Of a stretch of DNA of 64,000 nucleotides, positions 1 through 7,841 are shown in pieces. Positions within the stretch are counted from its first letter, which is position 1; each line of letters starts with the position of its first letter. The stretch is from Isoetes taiwanensis (taxonomy: Eukaryota > Streptophyta > Lycopodiopsida > Isoetales > Isoetaceae), in assembly GCA_021234155.1 (NCBI GenBank), contig JAJEKV010000054.1, forward strand, positions 7,832,655 through 7,896,654, given 5' to 3'. The position numbers and the translations under genes are program-made. The notes below the pieces were generated by a model. It worked only from the letters and a program-made list of their open reading frames with translations. It made no database searches and was not told the DNA's origin.

Positions 1-52
1 TGGTCCGTCGTATGCATGAATAGTCCCTGCATCAGGGAGGCACAGACTAACA
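1..52 (-). repeat. Start of 3' LTR (continues off the window's left edge)
   Basis: Read on the minus strand, bases 52 to 1 begin TGTTAGTC and match the first ~51 bp of the LTR at 18667-18717 closely, with only a few differences. They match the LTR at 19163-19703 less well. This pairs the fragment with the 18130-18717 LTR as the two ends of one element. Confidence 0.8.
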
Positions 53-65
53 CTCCCCCACCAAA
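53..65 (-). promoter_or_regulatory. Polypurine tract of the gypsy element
   Basis: The minus strand reads TTTGGTGGGGGAG immediately before the LTR start TGTTAG. This is the expected position of the plus-strand primer for reverse transcription. An equivalent tract lies beside the second LTR at 19704-19718. Confidence 0.75.
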
Positions 66-1224
66 CGCGACACTCGGGGTGAAGAAAGGAGGAAGTGTCT
101 CTCAGGGGCGGGAAGCCATCGGCCTGAAAGTGATCCTCACGGAGTGAGGACGCACCATTATGGTAAGTGCCAATGAGATCCCCGGGCGTATTTGAAGAGC
201 AGGAGGAGTGTTGAGCCCAAGGGCGTGATCGGCGGCAATGAGAAAATGAGAGCGCACCATGTCTTCAAGGGCGCATGGGCTTCAAGAAGAAACAAACCGG
301 CACTCCATGAGTAGGCGTGTCCGAGACCGAGGGCACCGACGCGGCGCATTCGGATTGCAAGAAAAGATGGGACGCCGCCGATTTAAAGAGCTGACCAGAT
401 GCACTTGAAAGCACCACGAGTAAACCAGCTTGACGGTGGACCGGCGGATCCGGTGAGGTGGCGGCATTCAAGAAGGTGTCAAGACCATGAAGAGCATCGC
501 CAGGCGCGCTGCCAACCACGCCATTGGCAATATAGATCCAATTTGTAGTGTTATCAAGGGTGGCACCATCCTCCCAATTGAGCCCGGCACAAAACGGGGA
601 TCCCAACGGAGATCCGGCCGAGATCTGGAGGAGGAGTCCATCCAAAGATGGCCATCCATGACCTTGGTCCAAAAGGGGAGACGCCAATCGAGGTGAGGAA
701 CCCGGGGCGGAGGGACACCCGGGGAAGCATAGGGAGAGGGACCATGCCCGTGGGCGTGGGCCGAAAGAGCCTGCCCCTGAATTCACCTGACAAGGGCGGA
801 TCAAGAGCTTTGCACCGTGGTCCCAAAACGAAGGTGGAGCCGAGAGTTTACAGGAGGGCTATCCCAACCCGTGGGGACCGCTTGCTATCCGAAGAGCACG
901 CAGCTTGATTGTAACCCGCCAGTCGCGCATATAAACTTGTGCAAAGGGAAGATCCTCGGGATGTCCCGTGATACTTCCTTATCCGTTCGCGGCTTCCGGC
1001 TTGCCGAGAGGGCAAATGATGAGCAAGCTCGGGCATGTACTCTTGATGAAGAGCATGTGTCCGATCATGATCGAACGTATAGGGGTTGTTATCCAAAAGC
1101 AACCATTGAAGTGTGGGATCACCCCGAAAGTTCCTCGATGTGGCCCATCTCGAAATTTGTCCCGTGTATCGGCCGGATAGAAATCATGAAAAATGTACGC
1201 TATTGGTTGAACAACTCAAGGTGA
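66..1224 (-). other. 3' internal region of the gypsy element, no clear gene
   Basis: This 1.16-kb stretch lies between the coiled-coil ORF and the polypurine tract. A 180-codon open frame on the minus strand (804-265) lacks an ATG start and matches nothing I know. I treat the stretch as 3' untranslated or decayed coding sequence. Confidence 0.5.
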
Positions 1225-2280
1225 TCATATCCCGGATCGTCCACGATGAATGAGATCAAAGACTAAAAGGGCGCAAAATAAACCTTTGTCTTCAACAGAG
1301 AGGTCTGGCCAGATTCGAAGAAAATCTGCAGTGCGCAGGGGAACATCAACGGGACCATCAGCCATATGCCACTTCAGAAGAAAGAGGTGGCGGCGGGCAA
1401 CCACATAATCCAGATAACTGGAAGAAATAGGGAAGTCAACAGGCAGGTTGAGAGCAATGGTAACATAGCCTTCAAGTTTGGTCTGAGCCTCATCAGCAGA
1501 CTGAATAGCTTGCTGTAGCTGTTGTTCGAGGTCACGGATCCGGTTCTCCTTTTCTAACAGAATATGGATCGGGTCACGGACCCGTTTCTGAGAAGTTGTG
1601 ACATGGGAGGAGGATTGCCCAGGAACATTGAGTCGGAGCCGGGCAATCTCAGCGTCATCAAGAACTTTCTGTTTCTGAGCCTCCATAAGCTGATCTTGGA
1701 GAGATGTGAGCTGAGAGGTCTGCGTGGAAAGCTGAGCTGTCAAAGAGGCAAGTTGAGCGTCACGCGCTGTGAGGTCTTGGGCTTGAGTGTTGTAATTCCG
1801 AGAGAGTTCTGTATACAGCGTGTCCAGTTTGGCAATGTCTTTATCCTTGTCAACCAAGAGAGTCTCTCGTGCCTTGACCTGCTCCAATAATTCTTGAATG
1901 GTGGTCTGCAATTGAGCCTGCTGATCAGCAAGCAGATTACTCTGATGTTGGGCAGCCTTGAGATCCTCGCGGGCCTGTAAAAGAGCCTCGTGCTTGTCTT
2001 GAAGCTGGGTCTCCAGAGTATGAACTTGCGTGGTAGCAGCTTGAAGGTCTCGGTGAACCGCGTCGGAGGCCTCCAGGGCCGTTTGAACCCCATTCAGGAG
2101 AGCTTCCTGGGATTCTTGTAACTTGAGAGCAGCAGCTTGAACATCCTGCTGATATTGATACAAAAGCTGGCGATGGTGCTGAGGCGGTGGAGCCGGCTGT
2201 TGCCTTGTTTGTGACGTTTGGGAGACATGGTGAGGACTGGAGTGCTTGGTTTCTGTAGAGGAGGAGGAGACAAAGGACAT
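1225..2280 (-). CDS. Coiled-coil protein of the gypsy element (extra ORF 3' of pol)
   Basis: An uninterrupted 351-codon ORF with an ATG start at 2280. Residues ~1-40 are Ser/Thr/Gln/Pro-rich. Residues ~40-255 are a long Gln/Leu/Glu-rich heptad-like helix, predicted to form a coiled coil and oligomerise. The last ~95 residues look globular, with WHMADGPVDVP and LRIWPDLS segments. No signal peptide or membrane helix is evident, so it is not a typical envelope protein. It lies downstream of integrase on the same strand, inside the LTR boundaries, directly after a broken ORF of plant-transposon type. Athila-like elements carry extra ORFs at this position; whether this one is homologous to them is unknown. 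It is the only intact long ORF of the element, which is notable because pol is broken. Confidence 0.6.
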   Translation of the reverse strand: MSFVSSSSTETKHSSPHHVSQTSQTRQQPAPPPQHHRQLLYQYQQDVQAAALKLQESQEALLNGVQTALEASDAVHRDLQAATTQVHTLETQLQDKHEALLQAREDLKAAQHQSNLLADQQAQLQTTIQELLEQVKARETLLVDKDKDIAKLDTLYTELSRNYNTQAQDLTARDAQLASLTAQLSTQTSQLTSLQDQLMEAQKQKVLDDAEIARLRLNVPGQSSSHVTTSQKRVRDPIHILLEKENRIRDLEQQLQQAIQSADEAQTKLEGYVTIALNLPVDFPISSSYLDYVVARRHLFLLKWHMADGPVDVPLRTADFLRIWPDLSVEDKGLFCALLVFDLIHRGRSGI

Positions 2281-2286
2281 GCGCAG

Positions 2287-3043
2287 TCAAGGTTGACATG
2301 ACCGAAGAAGAAGGGCGTGAAGTGCCAACTTGGTGAGTTTGAGGAAGGGACCTACCGAAAGTGGAATCATGAGAATTAGGAGGTGAGGGAGGAAAGTAAT
2401 GACTGAATGATGGCTTGAAGATGGCCACCCACGGAAACTTCGGAGATAGAGGAGGGGCAGCCCTAAGACTGGGCCGACCTCTTGAAGAAGGCGGTAGAAC
2501 AACAATTGGGGCCAATCAATGTGGTGGTTGGAGCGGATAGCAAAGATCACCAAATTATAGAAAGGTTTATTGATATGGGTGTTCTTGATAGAATACCCAA
2601 GGAACTTTTCGCCACGTAAACTTAATAAAAGTTTCATGGGTCTTGGCAATATTTGTCGCGATGTATGTTCGCTGATAAGCGGAGCACCAAACTCAGGTGA
2701 CATCGAGATCCCGTAAGGCAGCCCAAGATAAACAAGGAGTTTGCAAAGGAATATGGAATACCCTCGAAAATCGTGCCGGGTCAAATAAATGGTGGTGCCA
2801 TCGACCACGCAAGAGTGTATCCATGCGGTCGTTGACGATGTGAGCGAGGAACCGCTTCAATTGGTCCGGATTTGGAGCCTAAAGTTCTATTTGTGAGAAT
2901 TCATAAAGCTCCGGCGCTCACGACTTTTACGATTGGGGCCAACAAGTGCTTCAATGGTGGGCGCCAAGAAGGATAATCGACTCGAAAAAGAGCCGGCTCC
3001 CGGGAGCAAAGAGCTTGAAGTGTAGAAAATTTTGGTGCAGCCA
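2287..3043 (-). pseudogene. Broken extra ORF resembling 'putative plant transposon protein' domains
   Basis: The minus strand from an ATG near 3043 reads MAAPKFSTLQALCSREPALF. It continues, through frame changes, into segments such as DTLLRGRWHHHLFD, GAPLISEHTSRQILPRPMKL and LPYGISMSPEFG. This style recalls the conserved domain found near the 3' end of some plant gypsy elements, where a DNA-binding or gag-like role has been guessed. At least one frameshift (around 2800-2890) separates the start from the 2808-2287 block. It ends just before the coiled-coil ORF, so both may once have been one gene. The family assignment rests on general resemblance only. Confidence 0.4.
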
Positions 3044-3685
3044 TAGCAAAGAGCTTGAAAAAAGAACGGTGATGCAAAAAGCCGAGAGCCGAGAACGAGA
3101 GGACTAAGGCAGAGAGACGAAGGTTCGTGGCGCCAAAAAGGGAGGCGAAGGGCATGATGAGTGCTAAACCGCAACCGCTGATGGTGCCAGTGTCGAGATG
3201 CCAAGGAGGCGATTGAGAGGCAAAAATTTGGCTAAGTCCCCAAAACAAAAAAGGGAGAAACAAGGAACGGTGGAGATGAGACGGAGAGAATGATCTGGAT
3301 GTGACAGTGGCAAAAGGACGCACATTAATGTTTGACGGGCGGAAAAAGAAGGAATGGCATTTAATGCCGGGTAACGCCGGTGGGATATCATTAAAACGAA
3401 GGTGTCGGCGGTACCATGGCTAGATATGCGGCGGGAGAAAAGATTCTTCATTTAGAAACAAATTTTGCATTGCAAACACGCTACGGCGAAGGATTTTCTG
3501 GGTGGCTTCTAAACCGGGGCGCTTCGGCCTAAGGCGCCATCATGAAATTGTCTCGTGGCGCTCCACCATGCAAAAAATCGGCTCCCCCCCATGAAGAGGA
3601 TGAAATCGCGACCGATCGCCGCTCACGTAGGCTTGGTCGCCCGTAAGGGCAAGCCCAACTCGCCCCCTGATCTTCTCATCTGTTT
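3044..3685. other. Gypsy internal sequence and LINE 5' junction zone
   Basis: No gene is seen. The sequence changes character around 3480-3600, where the gypsy element presumably stops and the LINE 5' region begins. I could not identify a target-site duplication matching the sequence after the LINE poly(A) at 11636, so the exact 5' junction is unresolved. Confidence 0.4.
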
Positions 3686-4000
3686 ATGGGTCGACCTCTA
3701 CCCCACCTCAGTAGAAAGCCCAAGCAAGCTCGAGCCTTTGCTATTATCATCCACGGTGATCACTATCTCTGTGGCTGGCTGGAAGGCCCGATTGTAGAAC
3801 TCTGGGAAGCTCTTTTGGAGGAGCAATTTTTTCCAGATCATCTCTTCATTGGTGAAGCAGGTGTCACCCCAGAAAACCCTATTGATCTTGTTGAATGCTG
3901 GCTGGGAGACTACATAGGGGATAGAGAGGCAGCTCCTGTTGGAATTTTCGATGTCTATAGCGAATGGGCCATAGGGAAGATTCGGGTTAAACTATACTAG
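3686..4000 (+). CDS. LINE accessory ORF, copy 1 (GWLEGP family)
   Basis: A 104-codon ORF with an ATG start. I recognise no known family. Its core, HYLCGWLEGPIVELWEALL at residues ~36-54, is shared with the next two small ORFs. After the core come ~45 acidic-hydrophobic residues and a C-terminus of the form KIRVKLY. There is no signal peptide or membrane segment; the N-terminus is short and basic (KPKQAR). It is the most upstream of three same-strand tandem paralogues lying before ORF1, 333 bp from the ATG of copy 2. The frame is open although the flanking LINE is decayed, consistent with past selection on the protein. Function unknown. Confidence 0.6.
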   Translation: MGRPLPHLSRKPKQARAFAIIIHGDHYLCGWLEGPIVELWEALLEEQFFPDHLFIGEAGVTPENPIDLVECWLGDYIGDREAAPVGIFDVYSEWAIGKIRVKLY

Positions 4001-4333
4001 AGGCAGTCTTTGCCTCTTTTCTGCTCAGATTGGCTTAGCTCCAACGAAAGTTGCAATCCATCTTTTACATTATTCCTTGAATCTGGCCTTCGATTCTGGA
4101 ATTTGGTCTTTGGTTTCCACGTGTGGGCCTGTCTCCCTTGCATGCAGTGGCTATTCAGTGGGCTCCTTTTGCCTGCCCTCTTTTCTGGAAGGCGGCTCAT
4201 AATATCATCTATGATTAACATCTTTTTTAGGCTCAGGTCAATACACTCTACTGGTCCAATTTATTGATCCTTTTCAGGTACTGTCCTATGGAGATGAGTG
4301 CATCCCTGCTTCAAATTCACAGCCTTTCTTTCA
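4001..4333 (+). other. Spacer between accessory ORF copies 1 and 2
   Basis: The spacer is pyrimidine-rich and lacks the GWLEGP motif in any frame I read. It could hold a 5' leader or a decayed piece of an additional copy. Nothing firm is seen. Confidence 0.4.
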
Positions 4334-4663
4334 ATGGGCTGCCCATTGCCTTCGTCTATAGCCAGTTCTAATTCACAAGCTGCTTCTGGGAAATACTTTG
4401 TGATTGGCATTAGGGAGCAAGAAAGTTTCTGCGGCTGGCTGGAAGGCCCACTCTCTGAGCTATGGATGCTGATGGTAGATGAAAAACTTTTCCCTGCCCT
4501 TTTCTTTACGAAAGCAGCAAGCAGCTCATCCTTTCATCCTGTTGCCACTGTTCTTGAATGGAAAATTGTTTTTCTAGGGGCTGATCAACCCTGCTCCTCA
4601 ACATTTAGGCTGTTCTTCCCAGCTTTGGCTGATCACATCACTCTAGAAGTTTACAGAGCCTAA
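4334..4663 (+). CDS. LINE accessory ORF, copy 2 (GWLEGP family)
   Basis: A 109-codon ORF from the first in-frame ATG; the open frame extends upstream to about 4298 without another ATG. The core ESFCGWLEGPLSELWMLMV matches copy 1, and the DNA shares a 17-base identity over GGCTGGCTGGAAGGCCC. The C-terminus is ITLEVYRA, comparable to the KIRVKLY end of copy 1 and the LLELY end of copy 3. It stops 32 bases before the ATG of copy 3. The N-terminus is Ser-rich. Outside the core the similarity is low, so the duplication is old or fast-evolving. Function unknown. Confidence 0.55.
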   Translation: MGCPLPSSIASSNSQAASGKYFVIGIREQESFCGWLEGPLSELWMLMVDEKLFPALFFTKAASSSSFHPVATVLEWKIVFLGADQPCSSTFRLFFPALADHITLEVYRA

Positions 4664-4695
4664 CTGGGTCAGCCCCTCTTAAATGATTTCCCACC

Positions 4696-5127
4696 ATGGA
4701 CTCCCCACCATCTTTTCTTGACTCCCCTCTCCCTCATGTAATCTCAGTCTCTCCCCCCCTTCCCCTCAGCTCGCCACCCTTTTCTCCCAGATCCCCTAGC
4801 CCTCAACCCTCTGATATTTCAACAGCTAGCTCCCCAGCCTCTACTCGTTCTATTTTCAGATCTATTGTTCTAGTGAATCACTCTCATCTTTTCTGGGGAA
4901 TTCTAAACGGCCCTGTGGGAGAACTTTGGGCTACTGTTCTTGATCACGGTGTTCTACATCAGGATCAATTTCGGTGTTTAGGTGGCTTGGTCATTTTGGG
5001 AGACCAATTAGAGGTTCACAGATCAGTCAGGAACCTTATCTTTGGAGATTACCTAGTAGTTCCAAGGCATTCCTTAGTTGTTCAGTGTGATTTCTTTGAC
5101 GCTGAGTTCTTATTGGAGCTTTACTAG
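4696..5127 (+). CDS. LINE accessory ORF, copy 3, abutting ORF1
   Basis: A 143-codon ORF beginning at an ATG in good context (ACCATGG). Residues 1-55 are a Ser/Pro-rich, likely disordered tail (SPPLPLSSPPFSPRSPSPQP). Residues ~56-143 hold the family core HLFWGILNGPVGELWATVL and a C-terminus ending LLELY. The core is the most divergent of the three, but the G-x-L-x-G-P-x(2)-ELW spacing is kept. Its stop codon TAG is followed with no gap by the ATG of ORF1 (TAGATG). This suggests that ORF1 could be translated by termination-reinitiation. Function unknown. Confidence 0.6.
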   Translation: MDSPPSFLDSPLPHVISVSPPLPLSSPPFSPRSPSPQPSDISTASSPASTRSIFRSIVLVNHSHLFWGILNGPVGELWATVLDHGVLHQDQFRCLGGLVILGDQLEVHRSVRNLIFGDYLVVPRHSLVVQCDFFDAEFLLELY

Positions 5128-6570
5128 ATGGAGAAAGCTCATCCAGAAAGGATCCCTATGGAAGGAACTAATGTTAGAACATATGCTCAGGTTTCTGCTC
5201 CAACTATAATGACGACTACTACTGGCAAAGGGAAGATAGTCCCTAGCCCCCAAGGAAAAGTTTCCCTTCATACTGCAGATGTGGCTGATAAAATCCGTTA
5301 TTTCGAGAAATTTGGTTTGATTGGTAAGGTTTGCAGGGGCCACCCAAGCAGGATCGAAATCAAGAAAACTCTGGAAAGAGTTTGCAGGGCTAAAACTGAG
5401 ATTAAAGTCCAAGTTCTTGGGAACACCTACTTCCTCCTAACTGCTGCCACCACGAGAGAGGTTGATGCTCTATTTCGTAAAGGTTTGATCTCTACTCCAA
5501 ATGGGCAAGTGTTCCTGCAAAAATATCGGGCAGAATTCCGAGCTTTTAAGCCCGATGCTCTCTACTACCCAATCTGGATCTCTCTTTCTGATCTGAGTCC
5601 AGAATATTGGAATGAGCAAAGTTTTAAGCTGATTGCCTCTAGGCTGGGAGAGTACGTGTGCATGGACAGTAGGCTTGATGAGGCCCCCAAGATTTGTATT
5701 TCAGTTGATCTTCTTAAGCCTATACCCGAATCTATCCAATTCTCTGGATACTTTGATGAAGACATCAACTTTCAGATTTTAGCAACAGGTTTGCCGATCC
5801 CATGTGCAGTGTGTGGGGTTAGATTGCATGCAGGTGTTAACTGTTCTGTGGACAATCAATGTCCTATCTCTGGATCCCATGTTCCCTTAGAAGGACAAAC
5901 TAATGTTGCAGTCGAGGACGTTGTTGCTATGGTTTTGACAGGCCCAAGATGTACTAGGGAGAAAGGGGAATGTTCCAGGTCTGCCCAAGATGCTACCCCT
6001 GTTGTTCACGATGCTGTTGAACTTCATGGCATGGTTCCTTCTCTCTTCCAGCACGTGGAAAATGCTCTCTCTGCTGGGGCCCCACAGGATATTAATGCTG
6101 GATCCTTTGACCAGTCAAAGATCTTTGAGCAGACAAGGACTCCAAACTTGATCATTGCTAAATCTACTCAATCATCCCCTGCTTTGACTAGTCAAAAAGA
6201 TGACATGGAAAGCTTATCCCCTGCTTTGACTGATCAAAAAGATGACGTGGAAATCTCTCTTGTGACTCATACATGGTTGACCAGTCAATGTGATGATGTG
6301 GCTAATAAGCTGTTTGCAACCAAGTGCACTGACATGAGTAACAGGGCCGATTTGGCTAACCACCTGACTGCAATCAAGAGTGATGCTATGGTGCATAACA
6401 TGGAATCCAATACTGCTGACATGGACAACAAATTGGCTACTCATGTTGATCCAACCCATGGCTCTCTGTCCAATCTCAAGGCTGGCCTGGCTGATAAGAT
6501 GGAGACAGAGGATTGTGCCACTAATGTGAAGAATCCAACCATTGGCAACGCCACACGATGGGGTTACTGA
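5128..6570 (+). CDS. LINE ORF1: DUF4283-like RNA-binding protein with CCHC zinc knuckle
   Basis: A 480-codon nucleic-acid-binding (Gag-like) protein of a plant L1 element. Residues ~50-215 match the DUF4283 pattern: VQVLGNTYFLL, then YYPIWISLSDLSPEYWNE, then GEYVCMDSRLDEAPKICISVDLLKP. Residues 226-239 form a CX2CX4HX4C knuckle (CAVCGVRLHAGVNC). Residues ~340-475 are low-complexity with internal repeats of the PALTxQKDDxE type. In plant LINEs this protein coats the RNA and chaperones target-primed reverse transcription. It starts directly at the stop codon of accessory ORF 3. The frame is intact. The stop falls inside a triplicated ~70-bp tract (6511-6828), so the ancestral protein may have been longer. 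Confidence 0.75.
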   Translation: MEKAHPERIPMEGTNVRTYAQVSAPTIMTTTTGKGKIVPSPQGKVSLHTADVADKIRYFEKFGLIGKVCRGHPSRIEIKKTLERVCRAKTEIKVQVLGNTYFLLTAATTREVDALFRKGLISTPNGQVFLQKYRAEFRAFKPDALYYPIWISLSDLSPEYWNEQSFKLIASRLGEYVCMDSRLDEAPKICISVDLLKPIPESIQFSGYFDEDINFQILATGLPIPCAVCGVRLHAGVNCSVDNQCPISGSHVPLEGQTNVAVEDVVAMVLTGPRCTREKGECSRSAQDATPVVHDAVELHGMVPSLFQHVENALSAGAPQDINAGSFDQSKIFEQTRTPNLIIAKSTQSSPALTSQKDDMESLSPALTDQKDDVEISLVTHTWLTSQCDDVANKLFATKCTDMSNRADLANHLTAIKSDAMVHNMESNTADMDNKLATHVDPTHGSLSNLKAGLADKMETEDCATNVKNPTIGNATRWGY

Positions 6571-6828
6571 CCCTCCAATCATTGTCAATAGTGAAAGTGA
6601 TTTGGCAATAAAACCCCGTGCTACACATCTTTGATTTAGCCCTTGGCTCAAAGGATTGTGACAATAACAAGAAGACGACTCTTCCGACCATTGACAATGC
6701 CGCCACCGATGGGTTCACAAAGAAAGGATTGTGACACTAACAAGAAGACGACTCACGACCGACCATTGACAATGCCCCACGATGGGTTCACAGCCCCTCC
6801 AACCATCGTCAATAGTGAAACTCCGGGG
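6511..6828 (+). repeat. Triplicated ~70-bp tract at the end of LINE ORF1
   Basis: Three imperfect copies start near 6511, 6653 and 6726. Each has GGATTGTG(A/C)CA, an AAGAA block, then CCATTG(A/G)CAA(T/C)GCC and GATGGG. The first copy overlaps the ORF1 C-terminus and contains its stop codon. The outer copies also share a CC(A)ATCATTGTCAATAGTGAA-like tail. Confidence 0.7.
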
Positions 6829-7841
6829 ACAAGCTTGTAGATGGGGAGGTTGAACAATTGCCAAGGGCAGGCGTGGCTGCCCAAGAATCCTCCCCTTGAA
6901 ATGGATGCATTCACGCCCAAGATACTAACGCTGGAGGAAGAAGAAAGGGAAAAAATAGGTTGAGATGGGGGAAAATCACGGAGAGGAAGGTGTGGTGGAT
7001 CGAATCAAATCCGGTCAGAAGCTTTTGCGGAACCAAAAGTTGGTTACCTTTGATCTCTAATGGAAGGTCCAGCTTCAAGAAGAGGTATCGTCCCAGGACC
7101 TCGCAAACACTGGAGGTTAGTCGGTCATTCTTATTTCTGTTTTGGGTGGGGCAGCAAGTCTTTGTAGACACGGATATGCTAGTGCTTCAATATGGGTAAA
7201 CAAGATCTCATTGTAAGGTTTACCGGATGGATTGGGTTAGCTTCAGGAAAGTTGGTAATGGGAATGAAGGTACAACAGAGTTTTTAAGGCAGGTTTTTTG
7301 GCTTCAGATTGAGCGGTAATGGGAGTCATGATACAGTAGATTTCCTTATGCAGGTTTTATATGTTATGCAAACTAAAGTTTATACAAACTAGGTGGGTAA
7401 TCCCCCCAAGTTTTGATATTTCTATTATCGGATAGCCTACCAACTATCTATATGCGGAATGTATACATTAAATATATCTACTTTTGCCTACATCTTCAAT
7501 GTATTCTTGCATAACACGGCAATGACAAGTCATATTAAAATGATCAATAAGCATGCAAGCAACAAAGATGGGAATCTGTATCAAAGGGTCCATACAAACA
7601 AAGGAATTGTTGAGTCAATTGAAGAGCCAACACTCCAAAAATATGACGGGCCTAGTCTATTACAGTTAAAAAAGAAAAACAAATGCCATCCTAAGCCAAA
7701 CACTACGTTGTTTTGGTATGTAAGTCATGGCAGGTACATGGAAAACAAATGCCATCCTAAGCCAAGTACTACCTTGTATTGGTGTATAAGTCATGCAGGT
7801 GCATGGCAGTTAGGGCAGGTAAAAGTTCTGTCAGATAGGGT
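6829..7841 (+). other. LINE inter-ORF region with a 66-bp duplication
   Basis: About 1 kb between ORF1 and ORF2 with no convincing gene. A tandem duplication has anchors AAATGCCATCCTAAGCC at 7681 and 7747 (period 66 bp). A short open frame covers part of it but has no recognisable family. Confidence 0.5.

Noticed and set aside
265-804. 180-codon minus-strand frame near the gypsy 3' end
   Set aside because: It has no ATG start, no recognisable domain, and overlaps other equally long frames in GC-rich sequence.
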